This document shows positions 23,067 to 32,948 of a DNA stretch of 64,000 nucleotides, in pieces. Origin of the DNA: Candidatus Aquicultor sp. GTDB taxonomy: Bacteria; Actinomycetota; Aquicultoria; Aquicultorales; Aquicultoraceae. The notes beneath the pieces were generated by a model. That model worked only from the letters and a program-made list of their open reading frames with translations, ran no database searches and had not been told where the DNA came from. The translations under genes were made by a program, and so were the position numbers. Location of the stretch: positions 1 through 64,000 of the forward strand of contig DASXVE010000012.1 in NCBI GenBank assembly GCA_036504445.1. The letters are read 5' to 3'. How positions within the stretch are numbered: position 1 is the stretch's first letter; each line of letters starts with the position of its first letter.

Positions 23067-25808
23067 TTGAAAAAGAAAATTATCCTAATTGACGGCAATA
23101 GCTTGGTGTACAGGGCTTTTTTCGCCTTGCCTACGACGCTTACCAACTCAAAAGGCCAGGTCACAAACGCAGCGTACGGCTTTACCAGTATGCTTATTAA
23201 GCTTCTAAAAGATGAAAAACCCGACGTCGTTATTGCGGCGTTCGATAGGGCCGCTCCCACGTTCCGCCATGAAGAGTTTGAAGAATACAAAGCGCACCGC
23301 GCCCCCGCTCCGAACGAGCTTATCAGCCAGTTCCCGGTGGTCAAGTCCATCCTAAAGGCGCTTAACATCCCCATCTTCGAGATGGACGGATTTGAGGCGG
23401 ATGATATCCTGGCCACCCTCGCCTCAAGAGCCGAAGCGGAAGACGACACAGTCTTTGTGGTGACCGGCGACCGGGATGCGTTCCAGCTCGTCGACGACCA
23501 CATCAAGATCATGACCACCCGCAAAGGTATATCCGATATCGTTGTTTACGATCGCGAGAAGGTCGAAGAGAAGTACGGCGTCACACCCGAGCAGGTCGTC
23601 GACTATCTTGCGCTTAAAGGAGATCCGTCGGATAACATCCCGGGCGTGCCCGGTATCGGCGAAAAAACTGCGGCCAAACTCATACAGCAGTACGGAAACC
23701 TTGAGAACATCCTGGATAACCTCGATTCAATAGAAAACAAACGCTGGCGCGAAATGCTCTCGGAGCACATCGACGAGGCGCGACTCTCGAAACGCCTGGC
23801 GACGATGGAGCGTGACGTTCCAATTGAAGTCAATTATGACGAGTGCTTGCTCGGTAACTGGAATGAAGAGGAAATCCGTGCGGTCTTTTCCGATCTGGAG
23901 TTCTTCAGCCTTCTTGACCGCTTTTTAAAGCAGGTAAACAAGGGTATAAAAGGTGCGGTGTGCGGTAACACGGGCTCATCAGCCGACTCTCGCGGCATAC
24001 CAGAGATCGAGGTAAAAAGCAGCGTTCAGCTTGCGAGCGAACCGGTAGATATAACCAATCAGGCTGCGCTCGATAAGCTTACCGCCGAACTTGATGTCGC
24101 TACATCGTTCGCCGTATCGATTCTTACGAGCGGCACCGGCAACATCGACAAGCGCATCGAAGCTTTTGCAGTAGCTGTTGATGATAAAGCATACGTTATC
24201 ACAAGGAATGAAAGCGCCGGTAATGAAGGTCGCCTTTTCGACTTAGAACCACAAAACGAGAGCGGTATAGCGCTCGACCATGCACTATCAACCCTCAAAC
24301 CGTATCTGGAAAACAGAGCCGTAACAAAGATCGCGCACGATGTGAAAACGCTCCTGCTTACATTTTGGAATGAAGGCATAAAACCCGAAGGCTTCTCGTT
24401 TGATACGATGATCGCCGCCTATCTACTCAACCCTGAGCGGTCTGACTATCCGATAGCCGAGCTTGCAGCTATTCACCTAGGTGCATCCATTCCCGATGAC
24501 GATATACGCGCCCGCTTCGCTCATGAAGCAATCGCCAGCTACAAGCTTAAAGACAAGCTCGAAGAGCAGCTCAAAGAGAAAAGGCAGATCAAGCTATTCG
24601 AAGAGGTAGAGATGCCGCTCGTTCCCGTGCTTGCAACGATGGAGCACCAGGGTGTCGGTCTGGATATCGACTACCTCGAAGACCTTGCCAAAGAAGTCGA
24701 CCTATTCCTCGAAAACATAGAGAATGAAATATACTCGCTCGCTGAGCAGGAGTTTAATATAAACTCACCGCAGCAGCTGGGTTTTATCCTGTTTGAAAAG
24801 CTCGGGTTGCCGAAGTCGAAGAAAACCAAGACCGGCTACTCGACCGACGCCAACGTGCTCAACAGGCTCCTCACCGTGCACCCGATCGTCGAGAAGATTA
24901 TCGCCTATCGTGAACTCGCCAAACTGAAATCAACCTATATCGATGCTTTGCCGAAGATTATCAGCCCGGATGACGGCAGGCTTCATACATCGTTCAACCA
25001 GACGGTAACAACCACCGGACGCCTCTCAAGCAGCAACCCCAACCTGCAAAACATCCCGGTGCGAACCGAACTGGGGCAGCGCATTCGCGAGGCGTTTATC
25101 CCTACGAACCGGGGCGATGTATTTCTTTCCGCCGATTACTCGCAGATCGAGCTCAGGCTTTTGGCGCATTATTCCGGCGAACCGGTGCTTATAAAGGCAT
25201 TTCAGGAAGACCGCGATATCCATGAGGCCACGGCCGTTGAAGTATTCGGCGTTCAACCGGAGCAGGTTACCTCGCAGATGCGCCGCATAGCAAAGGTGGT
25301 CAACTTCGGCGTGCTTTACGGCATGAGCCCATTCGGCCTCTCCGAGCGCCTCGGTATGTCGGTCGGCGATGCCCGCAAGTTCATAAGCCGCTACTTCGAG
25401 CGCTTGCCGAAAGTGGAAGAATTTATTCAAAAAACCATCGCCGAGGCGAGCAAATGCGGCTATGTCGAGACGCTTCTCGGGCGCCGTAGGTACATCCCGG
25501 AGCTCAAGAGCACTAATAATAATTTACGTAGTCTGGGTGAGCGCTTTGCGGTTAACGCACCGCTGCAAGGAACTGCGGCAGATATAATCAAGCTCGCCAT
25601 GGTGCGCATCGACAAACAGCTCGCCGAACAAGAATTGCAGACAAAAATGGTGCTCCAGGTGCACGATGAACTCATCTTTGAGGTGCCGGAGAACGAGCGC
25701 GAACGCGCCGAAAAGCTCATCAGACTACTCATGGAAAACGCCTATCCGCTCGATGTTAAGTTGAAAATTGATGTTGCGATGGGTATAAACTGGAAAAATG
25801 CGAAGTAA
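23067..25808 (+). CDS. polA: DNA polymerase I
   Basis: 913 aa from TTG 23067 (LKKKIILIDGNSLVYRAFF), chosen over 23004 because the promoter lies between them. The N-terminal 5'-3' exonuclease domain (1-300) shows DGFEADDILATLA and GDPSDNIPGVPGIGEKTA. The middle domain (about 330-500) is 3'-5' exonuclease-like and apparently degenerate: the acidic Exo motifs are not clear. The C-terminal polymerase domain has motif A DYSQIELRLLAH, motif B RIAKVVNFGVLYGMSPFGL and motif C VHDELIFEVP. It serves in Okazaki fragment processing and repair synthesis. The next gene on this strand is rpsA, after a structured RNA. Confidence 0.97.
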   Translation: MKKKIILIDGNSLVYRAFFALPTTLTNSKGQVTNAAYGFTSMLIKLLKDEKPDVVIAAFDRAAPTFRHEEFEEYKAHRAPAPNELISQFPVVKSILKALNIPIFEMDGFEADDILATLASRAEAEDDTVFVVTGDRDAFQLVDDHIKIMTTRKGISDIVVYDREKVEEKYGVTPEQVVDYLALKGDPSDNIPGVPGIGEKTAAKLIQQYGNLENILDNLDSIENKRWREMLSEHIDEARLSKRLATMERDVPIEVNYDECLLGNWNEEEIRAVFSDLEFFSLLDRFLKQVNKGIKGAVCGNTGSSADSRGIPEIEVKSSVQLASEPVDITNQAALDKLTAELDVATSFAVSILTSGTGNIDKRIEAFAVAVDDKAYVITRNESAGNEGRLFDLEPQNESGIALDHALSTLKPYLENRAVTKIAHDVKTLLLTFWNEGIKPEGFSFDTMIAAYLLNPERSDYPIAELAAIHLGASIPDDDIRARFAHEAIASYKLKDKLEEQLKEKRQIKLFEEVEMPLVPVLATMEHQGVGLDIDYLEDLAKEVDLFLENIENEIYSLAEQEFNINSPQQLGFILFEKLGLPKSKKTKTGYSTDANVLNRLLTVHPIVEKIIAYRELAKLKSTYIDALPKIISPDDGRLHTSFNQTVTTTGRLSSSNPNLQNIPVRTELGQRIREAFIPTNRGDVFLSADYSQIELRLLAHYSGEPVLIKAFQEDRDIHEATAVEVFGVQPEQVTSQMRRIAKVVNFGVLYGMSPFGLSERLGMSVGDARKFISRYFERLPKVEEFIQKTIAEASKCGYVETLLGRRRYIPELKSTNNNLRSLGERFAVNAPLQGTAADIIKLAMVRIDKQLAEQELQTKMVLQVHDELIFEVPENERERAEKLIRLLMENAYPLDVKLKIDVAMGINWKNAK

Positions 25809-25915
25809 ATTAGTAAACTAATAGTATTAATTCGCAAATGCACATTGCCAAATCGCAGGATTTCACTTAAGCTATAAGAGCAATTAAAGTATAGAGCGTT
25901 TCATCTAGAGGCATA

Positions 25916-26065
25916 GTTGCTAGTCAAGCGGCCCCGGTCGCATGGATAGAAAGGAAAAGCGTAATTTGCAGGCACGATAGCCAAGGAGGACTTTTCCGCA
26001 GCTCGAGAGAGCGAATCCATAGTCACATAAAGGCTCACTAGCAACCACCTCCGGTGGATTTTTTG
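25916..26065 (+). ncRNA. Candidate structured RNA with terminator upstream of rpsA
   Basis: Nested pairing: P1 GTTGCTAGT/ACTAGCAAC (25916-25924/26037-26045); hairpin GCGGC/GTCGC (25928-25932/25937-25941); P2 ATGGAT/ATCCAT (25942-25947/26015-26020); within it P3 GGAAAAG/CTTTTCC (25953-25959/25991-25997) and the hairpin GCTC-GAGA-GAGC (26001-26012). P1 abuts a terminator CCACC-TCC-GGTGG (26045-26057) followed by a T run. An exposed AAGGAGGA (25983-25990) has no start codon behind it. It is either a leader controlling rpsA, encoded 38 nt downstream, or an independent small RNA. It matches no family I recognise. Confidence 0.55.
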
Positions 26066-26102
26066 TTTTTATGAGGCGCTCTAATTGGGAGGTTTTCTAT
26101 TA

Positions 26103-27587
26103 ATGTCCGAAAAAGAATCAGTTGAAGTGCACGAGAGCTACATGACCATTAATGAGGACGGGATGCTCGTACCAGATTACGACATGACCATTAAGGTCTT
26201 TGATGATGGAGACATCGTCACCGGCGAGGTCGTGAAAGTTGATCGAGACGAGGTGCTCGTCGATATCGGCTACAAATCGGAAGGCGCGATTCCTGTACGC
26301 GAGCTATCGATCAGGGCAGACGCCAATCCGCATGATATTGTAAAAGTGGGTGACCACATCGAGGCGCTCGTCCTTCAAAAAGAAGACAAGGACGGACGCC
26401 TGATTCTTTCTAAGAAGAGAGCGGATTACGAGAAATCTTGGGAGAGAATCGACGGAATTTCGAAATCCGGCGAAAAGATCTCAGGTATCGTTATTGAAGT
26501 CGTCAAGGGCGGTTTAATTCTTGACATCGGTCTTAGGGGTTTCTTACCGGCATCTCTCGTAGATACCAAGCGCACTAAAGACCTTCACCAGTTTATGGGC
26601 CAAGATCTCGAGTGTAAGATTATCGAGATGGACCGCAACAGGAACAACGTCGTACTTTCCCGCCGCGCCGTTCTCGAAGAAGAGAAGAAGCACGAGAAGG
26701 GCAAAATTCTCGAGAAAATCGTTCAAGGCGCAGTTCTCTCAGGTAAGATTTCAAGCATCGTCGATTTCGGTGCCTTTGTCGACCTTGGCGGGATCGACGG
26801 TCTTATCCATATCTCCGAGTTGAGCTGGAATCACATCGACCATCCATCTGAAGTCGTAGCGGTCGGCGACGATGTTAACGTTCAGGTTTTGAGCGTTGAA
26901 TTAGATCGCGAGCGTATCTCACTTGGCCTACGCCAAACACAGGAAGACCCGTGGAAAGAAAAAGCAGGCAAGTATGAGGTCGGCAAGATTGTTAACGGCA
27001 AAGTAACCAAAATCGTGCCGTTTGGTGCGTTTATCGAGCTTGAGGAAGGCCTCGAAGGCCTTATCCATATCTCCGAGCTTTCGCATCGTCACGTCGAAAT
27101 GCCGGAAGAGGTTGTTAAGGCCGGCGAGCTGGTCGACAGCAAGATCGTCGGCATCGACCTCGATAAGAGAAGAATTAGCTTAAGCATTAAGCAGACGCAG
27201 GACGCTCCGGTTGAGGAAAAAATTGAAGCCGAAGTTGTTGAAGAAGTATCTGCAGAGGAAATAGTCGAAGTGACCATTGAGGTTGAAACTGAGGTGCTCG
27301 TCGAAGCTGAAGTCGAAGAGCCCGAAGTAGCCGAAACAGTAGAAGTGGCGGAAGCAGTTGAGCTAGTTGTGGCAGCTGAAGAGCAAGAAGCCGCTACTGC
27401 GGACGCAATCGAAGATATCGCCGAAGTAGCTGCTGCCGGGGAAGCCACTGAAGTGGAAGCTGAGGAAGCCGTGGCAGAGGATGCTGAAATCGTCGAGCAT
27501 GGAGTTGCCGCCGATCCGGACTCGCTCGAAGTGGTTCTGCAGCAAATGAAAGTGAAGCATTCAAAGAAAGCTCCAGCAGCAGAATAG
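26103..27587 (+). CDS. rpsA: 30S ribosomal protein S1
   Basis: 494 aa from ATG 26103, 9 nt after GGGAGG (the in-frame TTG at 26085 overlaps that site). Four S1 RNA-binding domains are visible, starting near [63 protein letters not shown] and [21 protein letters not shown]; the last two carry the canonical GLIHISEL motif. A long Glu/Val/Ala-rich tail (about 370-480), presumably disordered, ends in a basic KVKHSKK segment. It binds mRNA during initiation on the 30S subunit. S1 genes are often autoregulated, which makes the structured element upstream notable. Confidence 0.96.
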   Translation: MSEKESVEVHESYMTINEDGMLVPDYDMTIKVFDDGDIVTGEVVKVDRDEVLVDIGYKSEGAIPVRELSIRADANPHDIVKVGDHIEALVLQKEDKDGRLILSKKRADYEKSWERIDGISKSGEKISGIVIEVVKGGLILDIGLRGFLPASLVDTKRTKDLHQFMGQDLECKIIEMDRNRNNVVLSRRAVLEEEKKHEKGKILEKIVQGAVLSGKISSIVDFGAFVDLGGIDGLIHISELSWNHIDHPSEVVAVGDDVNVQVLSVELDRERISLGLRQTQEDPWKEKAGKYEVGKIVNGKVTKIVPFGAFIELEEGLEGLIHISELSHRHVEMPEEVVKAGELVDSKIVGIDLDKRRISLSIKQTQDAPVEEKIEAEVVEEVSAEEIVEVTIEVETEVLVEAEVEEPEVAETVEVAEAVELVVAAEEQEAATADAIEDIAEVAAAGEATEVEAEEAVAEDAEIVEHGVAADPDSLEVVLQQMKVKHSKKAPAAE

Positions 27588-27663
27588 GCGCAAAAAGCGC
27601 GTAAAATTTACAGCCGATTACGGCCGGCATGGTGAAAACCTTTGCCATTTACGGTATTCTTTA

Positions 27664-27696
27664 AGATGGGCTCTGTAAGACAGAGCCCATCTTTTA
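27664..27696 (+). terminator. Terminator of rpsA
   Basis: AGATGGGCTCTG pairs with CAGAGCCCATCT around a TAAGA loop, followed by TTTT. It lies about 75 bp after the rpsA stop and before coaE. Confidence 0.88.
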
Positions 27697-27723
27697 CGTT
27701 AACGGACCCATTGTTTAGGTAGT

Positions 27724-28350
27724 ATGGACGGATTGATTAGTATGAAGATCATTGGCGTAACAGGATCAATAGGATCGGGCAAATCAACGGTAGCCGCACT
27801 TCTTAGAGACAAGGGTGCGTTGCTTATCGACGCCGATAACATCGCCCGCGAGGTGGTTGAGCGCGGTCAACCCGCTTTTAGTGAAATCGTCGAGCGGTTC
27901 GGCGAGGACATCGTTGATAAAAGCGGCGCCATAAAGCGGCGCCAACTGGGGAAGATAGTATTTGAAGATCCCCAAAAGCGTGAGGCTCTTAACAAAATCG
28001 TTCACCCGGCGGTTATGACCGAGATCGACCGGCGGCTTCAACGCATGGAGGCCGAATACGGTGACGACCAGGTTGTAGTCCTTGATGTGCCGCTTCTTAT
28101 CGAGGTGGGATATCATGCCCGCTGTGTTCTCGTCGTTATAGTTACGGCAACCAGGCATATCAGGTGCGAGCGTCTTCTACAAAAAGGCTTGTCAAAAGAA
28201 GAGGCCGAGGCAAGAATCGAGGCGCAGGGGAATAAAGAGGCGCTTCAGCACGAGGCGGATGTTATTATTGAGAACAATGGATCGCTCGAAACCTTAAAGA
28301 CGGCGGTTGATGCTTTATGGCGCCGCATTACAAGCACACACTGCGAGTAA
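27724..28350 (+). CDS. coaE: Dephospho-CoA kinase
   Basis: 208 aa; ATG 27724 or ATG 27742 (MKIIGVTG, the usual family N-terminus), the latter giving 202 aa. The P-loop GSIGSGKSTVA lies near residue 14, followed by DADNIAREVVERG and LDVPLLIEVG, all CoaE signatures. It phosphorylates dephospho-CoA in the last step of CoA synthesis. The position after rpsA and before uvrB/uvrA is typical of actinobacteria. Confidence 0.94.
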   Translation: MDGLISMKIIGVTGSIGSGKSTVAALLRDKGALLIDADNIAREVVERGQPAFSEIVERFGEDIVDKSGAIKRRQLGKIVFEDPQKREALNKIVHPAVMTEIDRRLQRMEAEYGDDQVVVLDVPLLIEVGYHARCVLVVIVTATRHIRCERLLQKGLSKEEAEARIEAQGNKEALQHEADVIIENNGSLETLKTAVDALWRRITSTHCE

Positions 28351-28412
28351 TATGTGGAGGCAGATATAAGACTGCCATTAAACTAGAATTCATCGTGGCT
28401 TAGGAAGTAGCA

Positions 28413-29012
28413 ATGAGATTACTACGCGCTATTGCGATTGTCATTATATTAGTAACGGTAGGTCTGGTCTGGTTTCAGAAGGCATTTCCTCTGGACTGGG
28501 ACCGCGTACTCTATCCGCTTGAATATGAAACATCGATAATGGAGGCGAGTCAAAAGTACTCCATCGATCCGTACCTCGTATGCGGCATTATTTATGTCGA
28601 AAGCAAATTCAACCCATCGTCTGAATCGGGTGCAGGCGCTATCGGCCTTATGCAGATCATGCCGGCGACAGGTAAGTGGATTGCAAATAAGCAGGGCAAG
28701 GCGGATGCTCAAATCACTCTAGACGATCCGATCACCAGTATAGACATGGGCACCTGGTATTTCAGGTACTTGAGCACGAAATATAATAACGAGAAACTGG
28801 CTTTGGCAGCATACAATTCGGGTTATAAGAACGTAGATCGGTGGCTGAAAGAGCGAGGTACCGGCAATATAGACGACATGGTAGCAAATATTCCCTTCGA
28901 GGAAACCCGCGCATTTATCGTAAGAGTAAAGAGCGCGCAAAAAATGTACGAAAAACTCTACCCCGGAGAGTTTGATAACCTGTCTTCCCGCGCAAATCGC
29001 CTCGATAAATAG
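28413..29012 (+). CDS. Membrane-anchored lytic transglycosylase (SLT domain)
   Basis: A 199-aa protein with an uncleaved N-terminal anchor or signal segment (RAIAIVIILVTVGLVWF). The SLT domain spans about 45-180: catalytic Glu in IIYVESKFNP, then SGAGAIGLMQIMPATG, and LALAAYNSGYKNVDRWL, the Slt70/MltE-type motifs. It should cleave peptidoglycan between MurNAc and GlcNAc outside the membrane, in wall turnover or to let envelope structures pass. It is in the same direction as coaE upstream and the PilZ gene downstream. Confidence 0.92.
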   Translation: MRLLRAIAIVIILVTVGLVWFQKAFPLDWDRVLYPLEYETSIMEASQKYSIDPYLVCGIIYVESKFNPSSESGAGAIGLMQIMPATGKWIANKQGKADAQITLDDPITSIDMGTWYFRYLSTKYNNEKLALAAYNSGYKNVDRWLKERGTGNIDDMVANIPFEETRAFIVRVKSAQKMYEKLYPGEFDNLSSRANRLDK

Positions 29013-29151
29013 TAAACAAACCGTTAAAGCATACATGTTAATGCTTAAGCATAACCGCCAAGGTGACGATGGATATATTACTATGGCTTTAGCATCAAAT
29101 GCAGCTTCCAATATGCACGAAAGTAAAATATGACCGGAATTTGCCGAGCTC

Positions 29152-29901
29152 GTGAGGCCCGGCACTGTGGTCAAAATAGAGTCTGGCGGCACGAGCGCTC
29201 TTTACAGGATTTCAATGGCGATGGCCGATAAGACCATCATCTGTAAGGCTATTGACCAACCCCTGACCGAAAACTGTGAAGTCGGCCTGCCGATCAGCAT
29301 AGTGCTTGCCAACGAAGAAGGAAGCTGCCTTATCCCTGCCCGCATTATCGGCATAAGCGAGAAAGGCGAGATAGTTGCGGCATCACCAAGCGGCCCTATC
29401 CAAAAAGCCGAGCGAAGAATCTTCCCCAGGGTTAAGATCGATAGCGGCATAGTACTTAGATTGCAGTTCGACCGCTGTAACAGCCGCTATAAGTGCATGC
29501 AGGTGTACGATATAAGCGGCAGCGGCATTGGTGTCAATGTATACGCGAAAAACCCCATACACCTCGGAAACACCGTACAAATTGAGATTGAGCTGTTAAG
29601 CCGTCAAAACAAAATCATCGCGGCCGGCAAAGTCGTCCATTGTACGGTCAGAAATGCAACTTCGCGCGAGTATCAGCTTGGAATCAAATTTAGCCAGATA
29701 AGCTCGGAAGATCAGCAAAAACTGGTGAAGTTCGTGGCCGAAGAGCAGCATCGCTATGAAGCACACGAAAAGCAGTGCCAACAACGCGAGCAGCTGGAAG
29801 AGCAAGCCCGCAAACGGGCCAAAGAGCGCAAGAGCGCTCGCAATAAGCCAGTTACTAAAGGTCCTGCTAAACCCGGTGGTAGCGGTTCACGAGCCAGCTA
29901 G
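29152..29901 (+). CDS. PilZ-domain protein (YcgR-like), predicted c-di-GMP receptor
   Basis: 249 aa from GTG 29152, the only start in the open frame; the ribosome-binding site is weak. An N-terminal YcgR-N-like beta domain (1-80) is followed by the PilZ domain (about 85-195) with the c-di-GMP contact motifs RRIFPR (R-x3-R type) and DISGSGIGV (D-x-S-x2-G). The C-terminal tail (about 200-249) is long, coiled-coil-like and highly basic (QQREQLEEQARKRAK), ending in a Gly/Ser tail. It probably couples c-di-GMP to motility or envelope functions. The pilus locus of this window at 53-64 kb carries a c-di-GMP riboswitch. Confidence 0.85.
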   Translation: MRPGTVVKIESGGTSALYRISMAMADKTIICKAIDQPLTENCEVGLPISIVLANEEGSCLIPARIIGISEKGEIVAASPSGPIQKAERRIFPRVKIDSGIVLRLQFDRCNSRYKCMQVYDISGSGIGVNVYAKNPIHLGNTVQIEIELLSRQNKIIAAGKVVHCTVRNATSREYQLGIKFSQISSEDQQKLVKFVAEEQHRYEAHEKQCQQREQLEEQARKRAKERKSARNKPVTKGPAKPGGSGSRAS

Positions 29902-29995
29902 TTTTACCCCTCATTTCACATAAAGTAGGTTATCACCTACCACACAACCTCTTACTAAGTGCAAATTTGCGCAAAATCCCGTAAAATACACTGTT

Positions 29996-32020
29996 ATGAG
30001 TAGTTTTAAGATTGAAGCCCCCTACGAGCCTAAAGGCGACCAGCCAAACGCAATCAAAACCCTCGTTGACGGTGTATCTGCCGGCATCGATTATCAAACG
30101 CTGCTTGGCGTTACCGGCTCGGGCAAGACATATACAATGGCAAAAATTATAGAAAATATCGGCAGGCCGTCGCTTATAATTGCGCCGAACAAGACGCTTG
30201 CCGCGCAGCTCTGCAACGAGTTTAAGTATTTCTTCCCGACTAACGCGGTCGAATACTTCGTGAGCTACTACGATTACTACCAGCCTGAAGCATACCTCCC
30301 GCATACTGATACGTATATCGAGAAGGATTCCTCTATCAATGAGGAGATCGATAAGCTTAGGCATGCCGCGACGAGTTCGCTTTTCACGAGGCGAGACGCA
30401 ATAATCGTAGCGTCCGTCTCGTGCATTTACGGCTTGGGTTCTCCGGAGGATTACAAGTCGACCACCGTATTCTTAACGGTGGGCGAGGACTACAACATCG
30501 ACGAGATACTCAAGAAACTGGTTAAGATCAAATACCAGCGCAATGACATCAACTTTTCGCGCGGCACGTTCAGGGTACGGGGCGATGTCCTCGAGGTTTT
30601 TCCGGCATACGATGAGATAGCGATCCGTATCGAGTTTTTCGGGGATACTGTCGAGCGAATTATTACAATCGACCCGCTGACCGGCGAGTTGTTGAGCGAG
30701 CACGATCATATGTCGGTATACCCGGCGACCCACTTCGTAACTATCGAAGAGAAGATCGAGCGGGCACTGATTTCTATTGCCGACGAGCTGGACGAACGGT
30801 TATTTGAGCTTCGCGACCAGGGCAAATTGCTCGAGGCACAGCGTCTGGAACAGCGTACGAAATACGACCTCGAGATGATTCGAGAAGTCGGCTACTGCAA
30901 CGGCATCGAGAACTATTCGCGCCACTTTTCAGGCAAAGCGCCGGGTGAGGCGCCGGATACGCTTATCGATTACTTCCCGAAAAACTTGCTAGTACTCATC
31001 GACGAGTCGCATATCACGGTACCGCAGCTCAATGGCATGTATAACGGCGACCGGTCGCGCAAGCAGACACTGGTCGATTTCGGTTTTCGCTTGCCGTCGG
31101 CGGTGGATAACCGGCCGCTAAAATTTGAAGAGTTTATTGCTAAGGTACCCCAGATTGTTTTTGTAAGCGCGACCCCGGGTCCTTTTGAGATGGAAAACTC
31201 AAAACGCATAGCGGAGCAGATTATTCGACCGACCGGGCTTATCGACCCTCAAGTTATCGTGCAGCCGACGAAAGGGCAAATCGACGATCTGTTGGACAAG
31301 ATCCGCGACCGCGTGCAGCGAGGCGATCGAACGCTTGTTACGACACTTACCAAGAAAATGTCCGAAGACCTGACCGATTATCTGCTGGAAATGGGCGTTA
31401 AGGTGCGGTACTTGCACTCGGATATCAATACGCTTGAGCGGGTGAAGATATTAACCGATCTGAGGCTTGGCGAGTTCGACGTGCTAGTCGGCATCAATCT
31501 GTTGCGCGAGGGCCTTGACCTGCCCGAGGTCTCACTGGTTGCAATTCTCGATGCGGATAAGGAAGGATTCCTGCGTTCCGAGCGTTCGCTTATCCAGACA
31601 ATCGGGCGTGCCGCTCGTAACGTGAGCGGCCAAGTTATCATGTATGCCGATACCTATACCGATTCGATGAAGCGGGCGATAAACGAAACGAACAGGCGCC
31701 GTAAACTGCAGATGGAGTACAACCGCGAGCATGGTATCGAGCCACAGTCAATCCGTAAGGCTGTTACCGATATCATCCAAATGGCGGTCGCAGAGAGCGG
31801 GAAGTTGTATAAGACACACCATGATAGCGATACCATTCAGAAGATGCCGCCGAGCGAGCTGGAGGCGATCATACAGGCTATCGAAGAGGAGATGCGCTCT
31901 GCTGCAGAGCGGCTTGATTTCGAGCAAGCGGCGCTTCTGAGGGATGAGATTTTCGAGCTTCGTAAAGACCTCGATGCCATAAGCGCCGTGAAACGGCCGA
32001 AGCTCAAGGTGATTAAGTAG
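29996..32020 (+). CDS. uvrB: Excinuclease ABC subunit B
   Basis: 674 aa, the normal UvrB length. Walker [14 protein letters not shown] lies near residue 36, the DNA-clamping beta-hairpin [12 protein letters not shown] near 92, the DEAD-like DESHITVPQ near 340, helicase motif [11 protein letters not shown] near 540, and the C-terminal UVR motif ([22 protein letters not shown] in parts) binds UvrC. It verifies lesions in nucleotide excision repair with UvrA, encoded at 40.3 kb rather than adjacent. Confidence 0.98.
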   Translation: MSSFKIEAPYEPKGDQPNAIKTLVDGVSAGIDYQTLLGVTGSGKTYTMAKIIENIGRPSLIIAPNKTLAAQLCNEFKYFFPTNAVEYFVSYYDYYQPEAYLPHTDTYIEKDSSINEEIDKLRHAATSSLFTRRDAIIVASVSCIYGLGSPEDYKSTTVFLTVGEDYNIDEILKKLVKIKYQRNDINFSRGTFRVRGDVLEVFPAYDEIAIRIEFFGDTVERIITIDPLTGELLSEHDHMSVYPATHFVTIEEKIERALISIADELDERLFELRDQGKLLEAQRLEQRTKYDLEMIREVGYCNGIENYSRHFSGKAPGEAPDTLIDYFPKNLLVLIDESHITVPQLNGMYNGDRSRKQTLVDFGFRLPSAVDNRPLKFEEFIAKVPQIVFVSATPGPFEMENSKRIAEQIIRPTGLIDPQVIVQPTKGQIDDLLDKIRDRVQRGDRTLVTTLTKKMSEDLTDYLLEMGVKVRYLHSDINTLERVKILTDLRLGEFDVLVGINLLREGLDLPEVSLVAILDADKEGFLRSERSLIQTIGRAARNVSGQVIMYADTYTDSMKRAINETNRRRKLQMEYNREHGIEPQSIRKAVTDIIQMAVAESGKLYKTHHDSDTIQKMPPSELEAIIQAIEEEMRSAAERLDFEQAALLRDEIFELRKDLDAISAVKRPKLKVIK

Positions 32021-32059
32021 CAAGCCCAGCACCTAGAGGCAGCGTAATGCAGCAAAGTA

Positions 32060-32785
32060 TTACATGTTTTCGCTGATGAATGTGAAGGTTTCTGCCAGGT
32101 CATCATAGCGAAGCGAGGCGTACGGATCAAGCGGTGTCGGTAAATCGTTTACGATTACGAGCCGGCCGTCGCTTTCAAGCGCGTATAGCGGCATAGATGC
32201 AGCCGGCTGTACGACCAGGGAAGAGCCAAGAACGAGCACCAAATCGGCCCTCGACATATACGATACGGCATCCTCTATGGCCTCGAATGGCAATGATTCA
32301 CCATAGAAGACAATCTTGGGTTTAAGCACGCCGTTGCAGGAATCGCAAAGCGGAACATCTGCTGCGGCGAGCTTACCAACAACCGCGCAAAAATCGTACT
32401 CGCGCTGGCATGATATGCAGAAATGAACCTGCGGCGAGCCGTGCAGCTCGATAACCTTTTGCGAACCGGCCTTCTGGTGTAGAAGGTCTATGTTTTGGGT
32501 GACGACCGCTTTAATAATCCCCTTAGCTTCCAACCGCGCAAGTTCGGTGTGAACGAGGCTCGGCTCCTTAGCGTCGAGGTTATAGATCATATCTTTGGTC
32601 TCTCCGTAGTAAAATGCCGGATTTTCATAAAAATAATCGATGTCGAAGATTTTGTCGGCATTCTTTTCTTTGTACAGCCCGTCTTTACCTCGGAAGTCTT
32701 TGATGCCCGAGAGCGTAGAGATACCGGCGCCGGTAAACGCCACAGCGAAATTTGAAGTTTGCAACATTTCAGCAAGTTCGTTCAT
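32060..32785 (-). CDS. cobB: Sir2-family NAD-dependent protein deacylase
   Basis: 241 aa. NAD-binding GAGISTLSGIKDFRG lies at residues 18-32, the catalytic TQNIDLLHQKAG and the His in ELHGSP near 115-121, and a structural zinc site from two Cys pairs (CISC near 126, CDSC near 150). The later LGSSLVVQPAA is the usual NAD ribose contact. It removes acetyl or related acyl groups from protein lysines. Convergent with uvrB, separated by only about 40 bp. Confidence 0.93.
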   Translation of the reverse strand: MNELAEMLQTSNFAVAFTGAGISTLSGIKDFRGKDGLYKEKNADKIFDIDYFYENPAFYYGETKDMIYNLDAKEPSLVHTELARLEAKGIIKAVVTQNIDLLHQKAGSQKVIELHGSPQVHFCISCQREYDFCAVVGKLAAADVPLCDSCNGVLKPKIVFYGESLPFEAIEDAVSYMSRADLVLVLGSSLVVQPAASMPLYALESDGRLVIVNDLPTPLDPYASLRYDDLAETFTFISENM

Positions 32786-32948
32786 AAGTTTAAGTATAGC
32801 AAAGCATCTTTGTTTTCAGGCAATTCATGCAAAAATAGTAAAGATAATTTGATGGCTTGTTGTCGAAATATTGTGTTGCCGGTAGCAGCAGTATTAGCAA
32901 GCTAAGCGTTAGTTTCGGCCGCAAATGATAGGGGAATGTCTATATTAA

